Below, piece after piece: positions 26,251 through 34,928 of a stretch of DNA of 64,000 bases. The DNA is taken from assembly GCF_963678425.1 (NCBI RefSeq), contig NZ_OY782854.1, forward strand, positions 620,001-684,000, read 5' to 3'. Position 1 is the stretch's first letter. Every line of letters starts with the position of its first letter. This stretch comes from an uncultured Bacteroides sp. (lineage in GTDB: Bacteria; Bacteroidota; Bacteroidia; Bacteroidales; Bacteroidaceae). Made by a program: the position numbers and the translations under genes. The notes below the pieces were generated by a model, which was not told where the DNA came from, did not search any database, and worked only from the letters and a program-made list of their open reading frames with translations.

Positions 26251-26814
26251 TTACTTTTTATTAAACTGATTCATAGTGAGAGATATTCCTGCCAGGCAAA
26301 AACTCTTCACGATTTCACCGGCAGTCTCCAGACGTTCATCCATTGTTTTCATATCCTCTTCGGTGAAATATCCAAGTACAAAGTCAATTTGTCCGCCTCG
26401 AGGGAAATCATTTCCAATACCAAAACGCAAGCGTGCATAGTTTTCTGTACCAAGTGTAGCTGCAATGTGCTTTAATCCATTGTGTCCTGCATCGCTGCCT
26501 TTACTTTTTAACCGAAGTGTTCCAAATGGCAATGCAAGGTCGTCAACCACAACGAGTACATTTTCAAGAGCGATTTTTTCTTTCTGCATGTAATATCGCA
26601 CAGCATTCCCGCTCAGGTTCATGTAGGTAGATGGTTTGAGCAGAATTAACGTACGACCTTTTATCGATAGAGTTGCAGTTGCACCGTAACGTCCATCGGT
26701 AAAAACAATATTGGACGCCTTAGCAAAGGCGTCCAATACATTAAATCCTATGTTGTGACGAGTATCCCGGTATTCTTCACCGATATTACCCAATCCTACA
26801 ATCAAGTATTTCAT
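26251..26814 (-). CDS. pth: Peptidyl-tRNA hydrolase
   Basis: 187 residues, normal for bacterial Pth, which frees tRNA from prematurely released peptidyl-tRNA. Catalytic H20 is in YRDTRHNIGF; Asn10 in GLGNIG, the STYMNLSG motif, the VVVDDLALP Asp, and GSDAGHNGLKH are all conserved. It is the middle gene of the minus-strand set rplY-pth-hslR, 19 bases after rplY. Confidence 0.97.
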   Translation of the reverse strand: MKYLIVGLGNIGEEYRDTRHNIGFNVLDAFAKASNIVFTDGRYGATATLSIKGRTLILLKPSTYMNLSGNAVRYYMQKEKIALENVLVVVDDLALPFGTLRLKSKGSDAGHNGLKHIAATLGTENYARLRFGIGNDFPRGGQIDFVLGYFTEEDMKTMDERLETAGEIVKSFCLAGISLTMNQFNKK

Positions 26815-26833
26815 TCAATAGTTCAGGTGATAA

Positions 26834-27406
26834 TTATTTGGCAGCAGCAGCAAGACCTCTTGCTACACGAGTCAATTTAACAGCACAAACAACAGCTTCC
26901 TTAGCAGTTAATAATTCAAGTCCTTCGAAAGAAAGATCTCCAACCTGAATTGTTTTACCCAATCCTAATTTAGAAACGTTGATAATCAACTTTTCAGGAA
27001 TAGTGTTGAATAATGCTTTAACTTTAATTTTACGTAATTGAAGAGTCAATTTACCACCGGCTTTAACACCTTCTGCCAAACCTTCAAGAGATACTGGAAC
27101 TTCCATTGCAATTGGTTTAGTTTCATCAATCTGGTAAAAGTCAATATGAAGAATGTTATCTTTTACTGGGTGGAATTGAATATCTTTTAAAATAGCATTT
27201 ACTTTTTTGCCATCAATATCTAAGTCTACAACATAGATATCTGGTGTGTATACCAAGTTACGAAGAGCGTCATTTGTAACTGTAAAGTGAATGTTTTCAC
27301 CTTGTCCGTAAAGAACGCAAGGAACACTGTCTGTTTTACGAATTGCACGAGAGCCTTTCTTTCCGAACTCGCTTCTCAAAGTTCCATTGATTTGAATTGA
27401 TTTCAT
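26834..27406 (-). CDS. rplY: 50S ribosomal protein L25 (Ctc form)
   Basis: 190 residues. The N-terminal L25 domain binds 5S rRNA (RAIRKTDSVPCVLYGQGENIHF is the typical region); residues ~95-190 form the extra C-terminal TL5/Ctc domain found in many non-enteric bacteria. The protein ends in an Ala-rich stretch (ARGLAAAAK). It is the first gene of the rplY-pth-hslR operon. On the minus strand a TACTTTTG -7 element lies about 97 bases upstream. Confidence 0.95.
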   Translation of the reverse strand: MKSIQINGTLRSEFGKKGSRAIRKTDSVPCVLYGQGENIHFTVTNDALRNLVYTPDIYVVDLDIDGKKVNAILKDIQFHPVKDNILHIDFYQIDETKPIAMEVPVSLEGLAEGVKAGGKLTLQLRKIKVKALFNTIPEKLIINVSKLGLGKTIQVGDLSFEGLELLTAKEAVVCAVKLTRVARGLAAAAK

Positions 27407-27502
27407 TTTTTAAAATTTTTGTGTTACTCTAAATTAAGTTTTTTGTTGCTTAATTCACCATTACACGATGTGGTATATCACACAATGCAGCAAAAAGCGC
27501 TG

Positions 27503-27510
27503 CAAAAGTA
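27503..27510 (-). promoter_or_regulatory. Putative -7 element (TACTTTTG) for rplY
   Basis: On the minus strand TACTTTTG matches TAnnTTTG, about 97 bases before the rplY start codon. Confidence 0.5.
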
Positions 27511-27572
27511 CGCCTTTTTTTTTATATTACAAAGAAATATGCAGGATAAATGAACTATCTGATTAGCGCTTT

Positions 27573-27956
27573 TTATTCAAAATCAATATCAATTTTAATT
27601 TCTTCAGAAATTATCTCATCTGTTTTGATGATATTCTCACTTGCACGAATTTCAGTTCCTGTCTCTTCGTCACCTTGATTCTCATCTATAAAAGAGATGG
27701 CTTGTGTTAATCCTGTCATAAATTTCTCGAAATCTTCTTTATACAGAAAAATTTTATGTTTCTCAAAAGAAACCTGAGAATCGTCCCCTTCGCCGGAAAT
27801 TACTTTTTTACTTTCTGTAATGGCTATGAACATTTCATCTTTACGGTTCTTCTTTACATCTAAATAATAAATACGTTTACCTGCTTTGATAGATTTAGAG
27901 AAAACGATTTCCTTCTCATTCATATCCACTGCACTCTTCTTTTTAAACTCTTCCAT
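27573..27956 (-). CDS. PUR-alpha-like nucleic-acid-binding protein (DUF3276)
   Basis: 127 residues. The central part (residues ~15-90: EIVFSKSIKAGKRIYYLDVK, DEMFIAITESKKV, HKIFLYKEDFEKFM) has the alternating strands of the Bacteroidetes DUF3276 family, structurally related to eukaryotic Pur-alpha and thought to bind single-stranded nucleic acid. The tail is acidic. The gene stands alone, divergent from nusB. The cellular role is not known. Confidence 0.85.
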   Translation of the reverse strand: MEEFKKKSAVDMNEKEIVFSKSIKAGKRIYYLDVKKNRKDEMFIAITESKKVISGEGDDSQVSFEKHKIFLYKEDFEKFMTGLTQAISFIDENQGDEETGTEIRASENIIKTDEIISEEIKIDIDFE

Positions 27957-28098
27957 ATCAACTAAATTAGCTCTGTTTTAAATCGGCCTCAAAATTGATT
28001 ATTTTTTTTAAATAGGCAAAAGAATCTGGCAGAAAGTTCTTCTAAAAACTCAATTTTAATTTTTAATGGGTGTTTTATTCATTAAAAAATGTAATTTG

Positions 28099-28130
28099 TT
28101 TGTCCAAACTCTCTAAAATACCTATTTTTG
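28099..28130 (+). promoter_or_regulatory. Promoter of the nusB operon
   Basis: TTTG at 28099-28102 and TATTTTTG at 28123-28130, spaced by 20 bases, match the Bacteroides consensus and lie 30 bases before the nusB ATG at 28160. Confidence 0.75.
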
Positions 28131-28159
28131 CACGTTGAATTAATGTATTGAAAAAAGTT

Positions 28160-29086
28160 ATGATTAACAGAGTTCTTATTCGTCTTAAGATTGTACAAAT
28201 TGTGTACGCTTACTATCAAAATGGTAACAAAAACTTGGACACAGCTGAGAAGGAGCTATTCTTTAGTCTCTCAAAGGCTTACGATCTCTACAACTATTTA
28301 TTGTTGTTGATGATAGAATTGACGAATTTTGCCCAGAAGCGCATTGATGCGGCAAAAAACAAATTAGCCCCTTCTCAAGAGGATTTGGCCCCTAGTATGA
28401 AATTTGTAGAAAACAAATTTATAGCACAGCTAGAAGTAAATAAACAACTTTCTGAGTTTGTGATAAACCAGAAGAAAACATGGGCAAATGACCAGGAATT
28501 CATTAAAGAGTTATTTGAGAAGATCTTAGATTCAGATATATATAAAGAGTATATGGAATCGGCTGAGTCTTCTTATACTGAAGATCGTGAATTGTGGAGG
28601 AAGATCTATAAAAGTTTCATTATGAATAATGAATCTTTAGACCAGGTTCTGGAAGATCAGAGCTTATATTGGAATGATGATAAGGAAATAGTCGATACCT
28701 TTGTTATAAAGACTATAAAGAAGTTTGATGAGAAACAGGGTAAAAATCAAAAATTATTGCCGGAGTTCAAGGATGAGGAGGATCAGGAATTTGCACGTAG
28801 ATTATTCCGTCGTTCTGTTTTAAATGAAGATTATTATCGTCATTTAATTAGTGAAAACACTAAGAATTGGGATTTGGATCGTATTGCTTTCATGGATGTG
28901 ATCATTATGCAGATTGCTTTGGCCGAGATACTAAGTTTTCCAAATATTCCGGTTAGCGTATCTTTAAATGAGTATGTGGAAATTGCAAAACTGTATAGCA
29001 CAGCAAAAAGTGGCGGTTTCATTAATGGAACATTGGATGGAATAGTTAATCAATTAAAAAAAGATGGAAAGCTGACAAAAAACTAA
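28160..29086 (+). CDS. nusB: Transcription antitermination factor NusB, long Bacteroidetes form
   Basis: 308 residues from the ATG at 28160; the only earlier in-frame start is a TTG at 28148, and MINRVLIRLK is the common start in Bacteroides. The C-terminal ~140 residues hold the NusB fold (FARRLFRRSV, then NWDLDRIAFMDVIIMQIALAE and SVSLNEYVEIAKLYSTAKSGGFINGTLDGI, the last over two helices). NusB joins NusE in rRNA antitermination. Enterobacterial NusB is about 140 residues; the extra N-terminal half is a known Bacteroidetes trait of unknown role. First gene of the nusB-yajC-cdaR-coaE group. Confidence 0.94.
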   Translation: MINRVLIRLKIVQIVYAYYQNGNKNLDTAEKELFFSLSKAYDLYNYLLLLMIELTNFAQKRIDAAKNKLAPSQEDLAPSMKFVENKFIAQLEVNKQLSEFVINQKKTWANDQEFIKELFEKILDSDIYKEYMESAESSYTEDRELWRKIYKSFIMNNESLDQVLEDQSLYWNDDKEIVDTFVIKTIKKFDEKQGKNQKLLPEFKDEEDQEFARRLFRRSVLNEDYYRHLISENTKNWDLDRIAFMDVIIMQIALAEILSFPNIPVSVSLNEYVEIAKLYSTAKSGGFINGTLDGIVNQLKKDGKLTKN

Positions 29087-29129
29087 TATATTTGCTTTTC
29101 ATTGATTAGAAAACTATAAAAAATATTTT

Positions 29130-29468
29130 ATGAATCTATCTGTATTATTACAAGCACCTGGAGCAGGTGTTGGAAGTGGTTTCTTGAGCGGTGGTGGTGG
29201 AACCATTCTTATGATGGTAGCTATGTTTGCTATTATCTATTTCTTTATGATTCGTCCACAAAACAAGAAACAGAAAGAAATCCAGAATTTCCGTAAAGGA
29301 TTGGACGTTGGTCAAAAAGTAATTACCGCTGGTGGAATACATGGAAAAATTAAAGAAGTAAAAGACGATTGTGTTATTCTTGAAATAGCAGATAATGTTC
29401 GTGTCAAGATAGATAAGAACTCTATTTTTGCGGCTGCATCAGATGCTACTCAGGCTAGTGCAAAATAA
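29130..29468 (+). CDS. yajC: Preprotein translocase accessory subunit YajC
   Basis: 112 residues. One membrane helix (GTILMMVAMFAIIYFFMI) is followed by the signature RPQNKKQKE and a small cytoplasmic domain (GLDVGQKVITAGGIHGKIKEV, interrupted by turns). It associates with SecDF to help protein export. It is 43 bases after nusB and 9 bases before the next gene. Confidence 0.96.
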   Translation: MNLSVLLQAPGAGVGSGFLSGGGGTILMMVAMFAIIYFFMIRPQNKKQKEIQNFRKGLDVGQKVITAGGIHGKIKEVKDDCVILEIADNVRVKIDKNSIFAAASDATQASAK

Positions 29469-29477
29469 TTAAATAGA

Positions 29478-30488
29478 ATGTTCAGTGACAGGAGCATAAA
29501 GTTCTTTTATTTAAAGATTTATAGAAAGATCAGAGCCTTTCTGCTTAGCGATAAAAGCAGAAAGGTTCTGGTCTTTCTGTTTTTTTTTCTTGTATCTTCG
29601 GGATTCTGGTTGCTTCAGACTTTAAAAAATGACTTTGAGGTTGAACTTGTTGTTCCTGTGAGACTACGAAATATTCCTAATAATGTAATAATGACAGCTG
29701 AACCGGCATCTGAATTACATATAGTAGTAAAAGACAAGGGTACAACGTTGCTGAATTATTTTCTGGGACAGAGCTTTTATCCAATCAGTCTGAACTTTAC
29801 GGATTATCAAAACCGTGGGAATCATGTTGTTATTCATTCGGCAGAATTCGAGAAGAAAATACTGGCTCAACTTAATATTTCCACTAAACTAATTAGCATT
29901 AAACCCGATATTGATTACATCTATTGTATGGGGGGCTCGAAAAAGATACCGGTAAGGTTAAGGGGACGGGTTAATCCTGGCCGTCAGTATTATTTTACTG
30001 ATACTATTTTTTCTCCTGATTCTGTTCTTGTTTATGCTCCACAGTCAATACTGGACTCAATAAAATATGCGAATACACAGATCTTATTGTTGGATGGAGT
30101 AACAGATACAGTTCATCAGCGGATGCAATTAGCAGCTGTTAAAGGTGCAAGGTTTGTTCCAAATATTGTGAATCTGACTCTTCCAGTAGATATCTACACA
30201 GAAAAAACATTTGAAGTCTCTTTGAGAGGCATTAATTTTCCGGCAAACAAATCATTACGTACTTTTCCATCAAAAGTGAAAGTCTCTTTTCAGGTGGGAT
30301 TGAGCCGATTTAAATCTATTTCTTCTGATGACTTTGTTTTCGATATACAATATGAGGAGCTGATGAAGAATGGTTCAGAAAAATACAAATTAAAACTGAA
30401 GTCAATTCCAGCAGGCGTGAGTTATGTACGCATTGTTCCTGATCAGGTTGATTTCTTAATTGAATCAATTCCTGCATATGGCTATTAA
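29478..30488 (+). CDS. YbbR-domain membrane protein (CdaR-like)
   Basis: 336 residues. An N-terminal membrane helix (VLVFLFFFLVSSGFWLL) is followed by an extracytoplasmic beta-rich region in which at least two YbbR repeats can be seen (FEVELVVPVRLRNIPNNV and KTFEVSLRGINFP). YbbR proteins such as CdaR regulate cyclic-di-AMP synthase in Firmicutes; no such cyclase gene is adjacent, so a regulator role is only analogy. Its last 11 bases overlap the coaE start, which suggests translational coupling. Confidence 0.8.
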   Translation: MFSDRSIKFFYLKIYRKIRAFLLSDKSRKVLVFLFFFLVSSGFWLLQTLKNDFEVELVVPVRLRNIPNNVIMTAEPASELHIVVKDKGTTLLNYFLGQSFYPISLNFTDYQNRGNHVVIHSAEFEKKILAQLNISTKLISIKPDIDYIYCMGGSKKIPVRLRGRVNPGRQYYFTDTIFSPDSVLVYAPQSILDSIKYANTQILLLDGVTDTVHQRMQLAAVKGARFVPNIVNLTLPVDIYTEKTFEVSLRGINFPANKSLRTFPSKVKVSFQVGLSRFKSISSDDFVFDIQYEELMKNGSEKYKLKLKSIPAGVSYVRIVPDQVDFLIESIPAYGY

Positions 30489-31065
30489 AATAGGTTTGAC
30501 CGGTGGCATTGGCAGTGGAAAATCGGTGGTCTCTCATCTGTTGGCTACAATGGGAATTCCTGTTTATATTGCAGACGATGAAGCAAAGAGAATTACTTCC
30601 AGTGATATCACAATCAGGCAGCAACTTGTTCATTTGCTAGGTGAAGAGATCTTTTCCAATGGTGAGCTAAATAAAAAATTGCTTGCTGCTTATCTCTTTT
30701 CAGATCCGGAGAATGCTAAAATTGTGAATGGAATTATTCATCCAAGAGTAAAAGAAGATTTTGTAAGATGGGCATCCTTGAACAATCATTATCCCATTGT
30801 GGCTATTGAATCAGCAATACTTATCGAGGCTGGCTTTGAAGATGAAGTAGATATTATTGTAATGGTTTCTGCTCCGTTGGATTTACGTTTGAAACGTTTG
30901 GCTCTGCGTGATTCATCTTCTTCCAAAGAACAAATCAAAAAACGCATTCAAAGTCAGATGGATGACGAAGAAAAAAAATCGATGGCAAACTTTGTTATCG
31001 TTAATGATGAAGAAACACCCGTTATTCCTCAAATAATAGAGTTAATGAATTTTACATCATTATAA
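30478..31065 (+). CDS. coaE: Dephospho-CoA kinase
   Basis: 195 residues from the ATG at 30478 (MAIKIGLTGG); an upstream in-frame TTG at 30460 is unlikely. The P-loop GGIGSGKS is at 9-16, and VAIESAILIEAGFEDEVD and the LRLKRLALRD lid region match CoaE, which phosphorylates dephospho-CoA in the last step of coenzyme A synthesis. It overlaps the preceding YbbR gene by 11 bases (ATGGCTATTAA) and closes the operon. Confidence 0.95.
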   Translation: MAIKIGLTGGIGSGKSVVSHLLATMGIPVYIADDEAKRITSSDITIRQQLVHLLGEEIFSNGELNKKLLAAYLFSDPENAKIVNGIIHPRVKEDFVRWASLNNHYPIVAIESAILIEAGFEDEVDIIVMVSAPLDLRLKRLALRDSSSSKEQIKKRIQSQMDDEEKKSMANFVIVNDEETPVIPQIIELMNFTSL

Positions 31066-31112
31066 TTGTTTCCTAATATATGTTTAAAGATTAGCTTTTT
31101 ATTTGTTTTACG

Positions 31113-31143
31113 TTGTTTGTTTCAATGCTGAATGTTATTTTTG
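31113..31143 (+). promoter_or_regulatory. Promoter of the DUF5606 gene
   Basis: TTG at 31113-31115 and TATTTTTG at 31136-31143, spaced by 20 bases, match the Bacteroides pattern, 36 bases before the ATG. Confidence 0.65.
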
Positions 31144-31178
31144 TCGCCACTAATATTAAAATATAAAAATTAGAGACT

Positions 31179-31601
31179 ATGTTGAAGACTATTTTGTCTA
31201 TCTCGGGTAAGCCGGGTTTGTATAAGTTAATCTCTCAAGGGAAAAATATGTTGATTGTAGAGTCTATTTCAGAAGATAAGAAACGTTTTCCTGCTTACGG
31301 CAATGAAAAAGTGATTTCTTTAGCTGATATAGCAATGTATACAAACGATGCAGAAGTGCCTTTGAAGGAAGTTCTTGCTTCAGTGTTAAAGAAAGAAAAT
31401 GGTGAAGTAGCATCTATCGATACAAAAAAATCTAATTCAGATCAGTTGCGTGCTTATTTTGCAGAGATTTTGCCGGACTTTGATCGTGACAGAGTATATG
31501 TTACCGATATTAAGAAACTGGTTAACTGGTATAATGTTTTGGTTACTAATGGTATAACTGATTTCTCAACTGAAGAAGTAGTTGACTCAGAAGCAGAATA
31601 A
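31179..31601 (+). CDS. DUF5606 family protein
   Basis: 140 residues. The start (ILSISGKPGLYKLISQGKNMLIVE) is typical of DUF5606, a family found almost only in Bacteroidetes: a small SH3-like beta-barrel followed by helices. It has no signal peptide and an acidic C-terminus. It is a single-gene unit with its own promoter and a very strong terminator. The function is unknown. Confidence 0.85.
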   Translation: MLKTILSISGKPGLYKLISQGKNMLIVESISEDKKRFPAYGNEKVISLADIAMYTNDAEVPLKEVLASVLKKENGEVASIDTKKSNSDQLRAYFAEILPDFDRDRVYVTDIKKLVNWYNVLVTNGITDFSTEEVVDSEAE

Positions 31602-31605
31602 GTTT

Positions 31606-31670
31606 AAGTCTTAAAAAGCAGAAAAGGGAATATCCAAAGAAGGTATTCCCTTTTCTGCTTTTTAAGACTT
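31606..31670. terminator. 27-bp perfect hairpin terminator after DUF5606
   Basis: 31606-31632 pairs with 31644-31670 over 27 bases without mismatch, with an 11-base loop. The A-rich outer arm and T-rich end let it act on either strand. Confidence 0.9.
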
Positions 31671-31744
31671 TCTTTATTATGTAATTTTCACCCTATTCTC
31701 CTTCTTTAGTGTATTTATCACACTTTTATTTCTATATAAAACCT

Positions 31745-31752
31745 TATATTTG
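31745..31752 (+). promoter_or_regulatory. Putative -7 element (TATATTTG) for the GH97 gene
   Basis: TATATTTG with TTTT at 31724-31727 (spacing 17). It lies 143 bases before the ATG, so the leader would be long. No riboswitch was recognised in the leader. Confidence 0.45.
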
Positions 31753-31895
31753 AACGCTCAATTCTGATTGTGAATAGTTATTCATATAGAATGAACAGAA
31801 CTATTTCGACCCAATAGTGAGTTGCGCAGTGAATTATACAATTGTAATTTGTATAATGATTATTTGTTTTAATATTAACCATAAAAAATATTTTA

Positions 31896-33839
31896 ATGAA
31901 AAAGATTATCCCGTTAACATTATTAATGTTGTTCTTTGTTGTTCTTACTTCTTTCTCAAAAGACATATTGACAAGTCCTGATGCCAGACTAAAGTCATCT
32001 GTTTATATCAAACATGGGAAACCTTTTTGCCAACTAACAATGGATGGAGTTCCAATTGTGAATGAAATATTATTAGGGATAAAATTAACTACCGGTGATT
32101 TTACGTCTGATTTGAAATTAGTGGATTCCTCAGAACCTAAGTACTCTGAAGAAAGCTATAGTTTAGTTGTGGGCAAGAAGAAACAGATAACAACTAAAGC
32201 AAACTATGCCGTTTATACCTTTAATAATGCAGAAGGTAAAGAGATGAAAATAGAATTTCGTTTGGCAAATGATGGTTTGGCTTTTCGTTATCTTATTAGC
32301 GGAGGTTCAAAAGCTACGGTGATGGAAGAATTAACTGCTTTTCAGATATCTAAAAGTGCCTCAGGATTTCTTCATCCAATGTCAAAAGCTCATTCCAGTT
32401 GGGCTCGTACTAACCCAAGTTATGAGGAGCACTATGCTATTGATGCTCCGGTGACCACTATTTCAAAGGATAAACAGGGCTGGTGTTTTCCTGCTTTATT
32501 TAAACTCCCGTTAAAAGCCGACAAATCTCCTTATTGGTTTATGCTGAGCGAAGCCGGAACAGATGGTAATTACTGTGCAACACACCTGGCTGATGCAACC
32601 TTTTCCGGATTGTTCAAGATTGCCTACTCCGAAGCTGAACAGAACATTGGTACAGATCCGGTTTATCCAACTTTCGCGCTTCCCTTTGCTACTCCATGGA
32701 GAATGATTGTAGTAGGTGACAACTTGAAAAAGATAGTGGAATCTACAATGGCTACTGATTTAGTAAAACCTAAGTACGAGGCGAAATATGACTATAAACC
32801 GGGAAAAGCTTCCTGGAGTTGGCTGGTTCTGAAAGATAATAATACGACTTACGAAGTTCAGCGTCAGTTTATTGATATGGCGGCTCAGCTTAAACTTGAA
32901 TATTGTTTGATTGATGCATTGTGGGATACTAAAATTGGCCGTGAAAGAATGAAAGAATTGGCCGATTATGCAAAGACAAAGAACGTATCTCTTATTCTTT
33001 GGTACAATTCCAATGGAAAATGGAATGATGCAGACCAAACTCCGAAAGATAAAATGGATACTCGGGATATACGTCGCGAAGAGATGAAGTGGATGCAAAG
33101 CATAGGAGTGAAAGGTATTAAGGTTGACTTCTTTGGCGGTGATAAACAAGCCACAATGAAGCTTTATGAAGATATTCTCACTGATGCCAATGACTTTGAC
33201 ATTACTGTAAACTTCCACGGAACAACCCTTCCTCGTGGATGGGAGAGGATGTATCCTAATTTTGTGACAGCGGAAGCCGTAAAGGGAATGGAATTCTGCA
33301 CTTTTGGTCAGGAAGCGGAAAACTTAAGACCACAGCATGCTTGTGTTTTGCCTTTTGTTCGTAATGCTGTAGCTCCAATGGACTTTACTCCACTTATTCT
33401 TAATCCTACTTTGGGAGAGAAAAAAGGAACCGGACCGGTGCGTCGTACTACGAATGCTTTTGAATTGGCTTTGCCTGTTATTTTCTTTTCCGGTGTTCAG
33501 CATCTGGGATTACTCCCTCAGAACCTGGAAGATTATCCTGCTTATGTTGCTGATTATTTATCGGCCGTTCCTTCTGTATGGGATGAAACCAAATTAATTG
33601 ATGGTTACCCGGGTAAGTTTTTAGTGATAGCACGCAGAAGTGGAGACCGTTGGTTTATTGGAGCAATTAATGGTGAGAATACAGAAAAGACAATCGAACT
33701 GGATCTTTCTTTTATAAAAGATAAGCAACTGAATTGTATTGCAGATGGTGAAGATGGCACGCTGACTAATTCTACAATTACTGCAGAAAAGTCTCTTTCA
33801 TATAAACTGAAAGCACATGGTGGTTTGGTTATCTATTGA
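31896..33839 (+). CDS. GH97 retaining alpha-galactosidase-type enzyme
   Basis: 647 residues with a signal peptide (cleavage near TSFSK). Domains: N-terminal beta-super-sandwich (~25-290, DARLKSSVYIKHGKPFCQ split), TIM barrel (~295-540) and C-terminal beta-domain. GH97 has inverting alpha-glucosidases (SusB, Glu catalysts) and retaining alpha-galactosidases with an Asp nucleophile. Here GIKVDFFGGDK places D411 where the retaining group has its nucleophile, and E460 in FVTAEAVKG is the likely acid/base, so alpha-galactosidase is preferred. No susC/D gene is adjacent; it has its own promoter and stands alone between two long gaps. Confidence 0.9.
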   Translation: MKKIIPLTLLMLFFVVLTSFSKDILTSPDARLKSSVYIKHGKPFCQLTMDGVPIVNEILLGIKLTTGDFTSDLKLVDSSEPKYSEESYSLVVGKKKQITTKANYAVYTFNNAEGKEMKIEFRLANDGLAFRYLISGGSKATVMEELTAFQISKSASGFLHPMSKAHSSWARTNPSYEEHYAIDAPVTTISKDKQGWCFPALFKLPLKADKSPYWFMLSEAGTDGNYCATHLADATFSGLFKIAYSEAEQNIGTDPVYPTFALPFATPWRMIVVGDNLKKIVESTMATDLVKPKYEAKYDYKPGKASWSWLVLKDNNTTYEVQRQFIDMAAQLKLEYCLIDALWDTKIGRERMKELADYAKTKNVSLILWYNSNGKWNDADQTPKDKMDTRDIRREEMKWMQSIGVKGIKVDFFGGDKQATMKLYEDILTDANDFDITVNFHGTTLPRGWERMYPNFVTAEAVKGMEFCTFGQEAENLRPQHACVLPFVRNAVAPMDFTPLILNPTLGEKKGTGPVRRTTNAFELALPVIFFSGVQHLGLLPQNLEDYPAYVADYLSAVPSVWDETKLIDGYPGKFLVIARRSGDRWFIGAINGENTEKTIELDLSFIKDKQLNCIADGEDGTLTNSTITAEKSLSYKLKAHGGLVIY

Positions 33840-34073
33840 TCAGGATTAGCACATTACATGCATAAGCACATTGCCTCAATTTGATATTGGGGCAATGTTT
33901 TTTTGAACTTCCCGGGCCATTATTAATTTTACAGAAATAAGTAACCTAAGTTCGATTAAAATCTCCTTATTTTATTCTGAATAGTACTTGCATATTTTTC
34001 CTCATCCCCTTTAATAGGATGTAGTTTGAATACAATTCCAGCCTCATAGAAAAATTGCTGAATTATTTTATTT

Positions 34074-34135
34074 TATTCGCCAATAAATAAAAATAATTGG
34101 AGAATAAATCAGAATGATTCACCAATTATTTTTCA
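34074..34135. repeat. AT-rich repeat related (inverted) to 730-795
   Basis: The reverse complement of this stretch matches about 34-40 bases of the 751-792 element with few mismatches, sharing TTATTGG and ATTTTTATTTATTGG blocks. It can fold by pairing CCAATAA with TTATTGG-like arms. Function is unknown. Confidence 0.55.
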
Positions 34136-34749
34136 AAAAATGCGATTAAGAATAGTTTCCGGATAATCTCTCTGAAAGTTTCAAGTGATATTGAAGAATA
34201 AGTCTTGATGCTTTTAAAAAGTATGAAGACCTTTAAAACCCTTCAGCAAGGAGTTTTAGACCATTTAGACCTTTGTTTGTACTGACAACGAATGATCAGT
34301 TTATAAAAGCAAACCCACAAAATAATTGCAACAATAATTTATTTAAAACATTTATATAAAGGAATATAAGAATAATCATAATAATAAATACAACGGACAA
34401 TAGACTCCAAAATGCGAAAAGTACTGCCAAAAAAGAGGCAACTTATAACTGAATCATTTGTCCAGGTATTTTATTTTAAAGTGATAATTATCTAATAATC
34501 AGTGTCTGCCAGTACAAAATCGTGGGGTTATAAATATATGTATATAATACGCATCTAATGGTTCTAATTATTTTAAAATAATCGGCCTTATTCAGACCAG
34601 TTTTGCAATTTCCTTGTTAGGTGCTTATAGCAAGAAACGGATAGACATTTTCCTATTTAAGGCTGCAAAAATTGATGCAAAAAAAGGAAAGAGAAGATTG
34701 ACAATGGTTAATATCCAAGAATTTGTACTGATCTGTTTAACTCTGTCAC

Positions 34750-34804
34750 AAATAAATCTTATACTTTTTTCTAATTTGTAGAAAAAAAGTATAAGATTTA
34801 TTTG
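34750..34804. terminator. Long AT-rich hairpin upstream of the membrane-protein/regulator operon
   Basis: AAATAAATCTTATAC plus six T and CTA pairs with TAG plus seven A and GTATAAGATTTATTT, about 25 paired bases with one bulge and a short ATTT loop. It lies directly upstream of the operon promoter and probably insulates it from upstream transcription. Confidence 0.6.
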
Positions 34805-34819
34805 GTTTATATTATAAAC
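34805..34819. promoter_or_regulatory. Palindromic operator, copy 1
   Basis: GTTTATATTATAAAC is a 15-base palindrome just 5 bases upstream of the -7 element TATCTTTG (34825-34832). A bound protein would block the promoter. The same 15 bases recur exactly at 34886-34900. Confidence 0.65.
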
Positions 34820-34824
34820 TGCTT

Positions 34825-34832
34825 TATCTTTG
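34825..34832 (+). promoter_or_regulatory. -7 element (TATCTTTG) of the membrane-protein/regulator operon
   Basis: TATCTTTG matches TAnnTTTG, with the palindrome in place of a -33 box. The leader of ~90 bases then holds a small hairpin (GCAATTA 34839-34845 with TAATTGC 34860-34866) and the second palindrome. Confidence 0.65.
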
Positions 34833-34885
34833 CACCGAGCAATTAGGAGATGCGCGGCTTAATTGCTTATTTTTATCCGGATATA

Positions 34886-34900
34886 GTTTATATTATAAAC
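34886..34900. promoter_or_regulatory. Palindromic operator, copy 2
   Basis: An exact second copy of GTTTATATTATAAAC lies in the leader, 81 bases after the first and 28 bases before the ATG. That spacing is close to eight helical turns, which could allow looping. Confidence 0.6.
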
Positions 34901-34928
34901 CAATTTACAAATTTTTAAAAAAAGAACT

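Larger units (their letters stand above)
33840..34928. other. 1.1 kb gene-free AT-rich region with repeats and regulatory palindromes
   Basis: No frame here has a convincing start and length. Contents in order: a repeat related to the one at 730-795 (34074-34135); a featureless AT-rich stretch to ~34560; a frame of ~60 codons without a start codon (about 34560-34780, hydrophobic then basic) that may be chance or a decayed gene; a long hairpin (34750-34804); and the operator/promoter set of the following genes. The length is unusual for this compact neighbourhood. Confidence 0.55.

Noticed and set aside
34560..34783. Open frame of ~60+ codons (YFKIIGLIQTSFAISLLG...) in the 1.1 kb gap
   Set aside because: It has no start codon, ends in the long hairpin, and resembles no family with confidence; likely chance or heavily decayed sequence.
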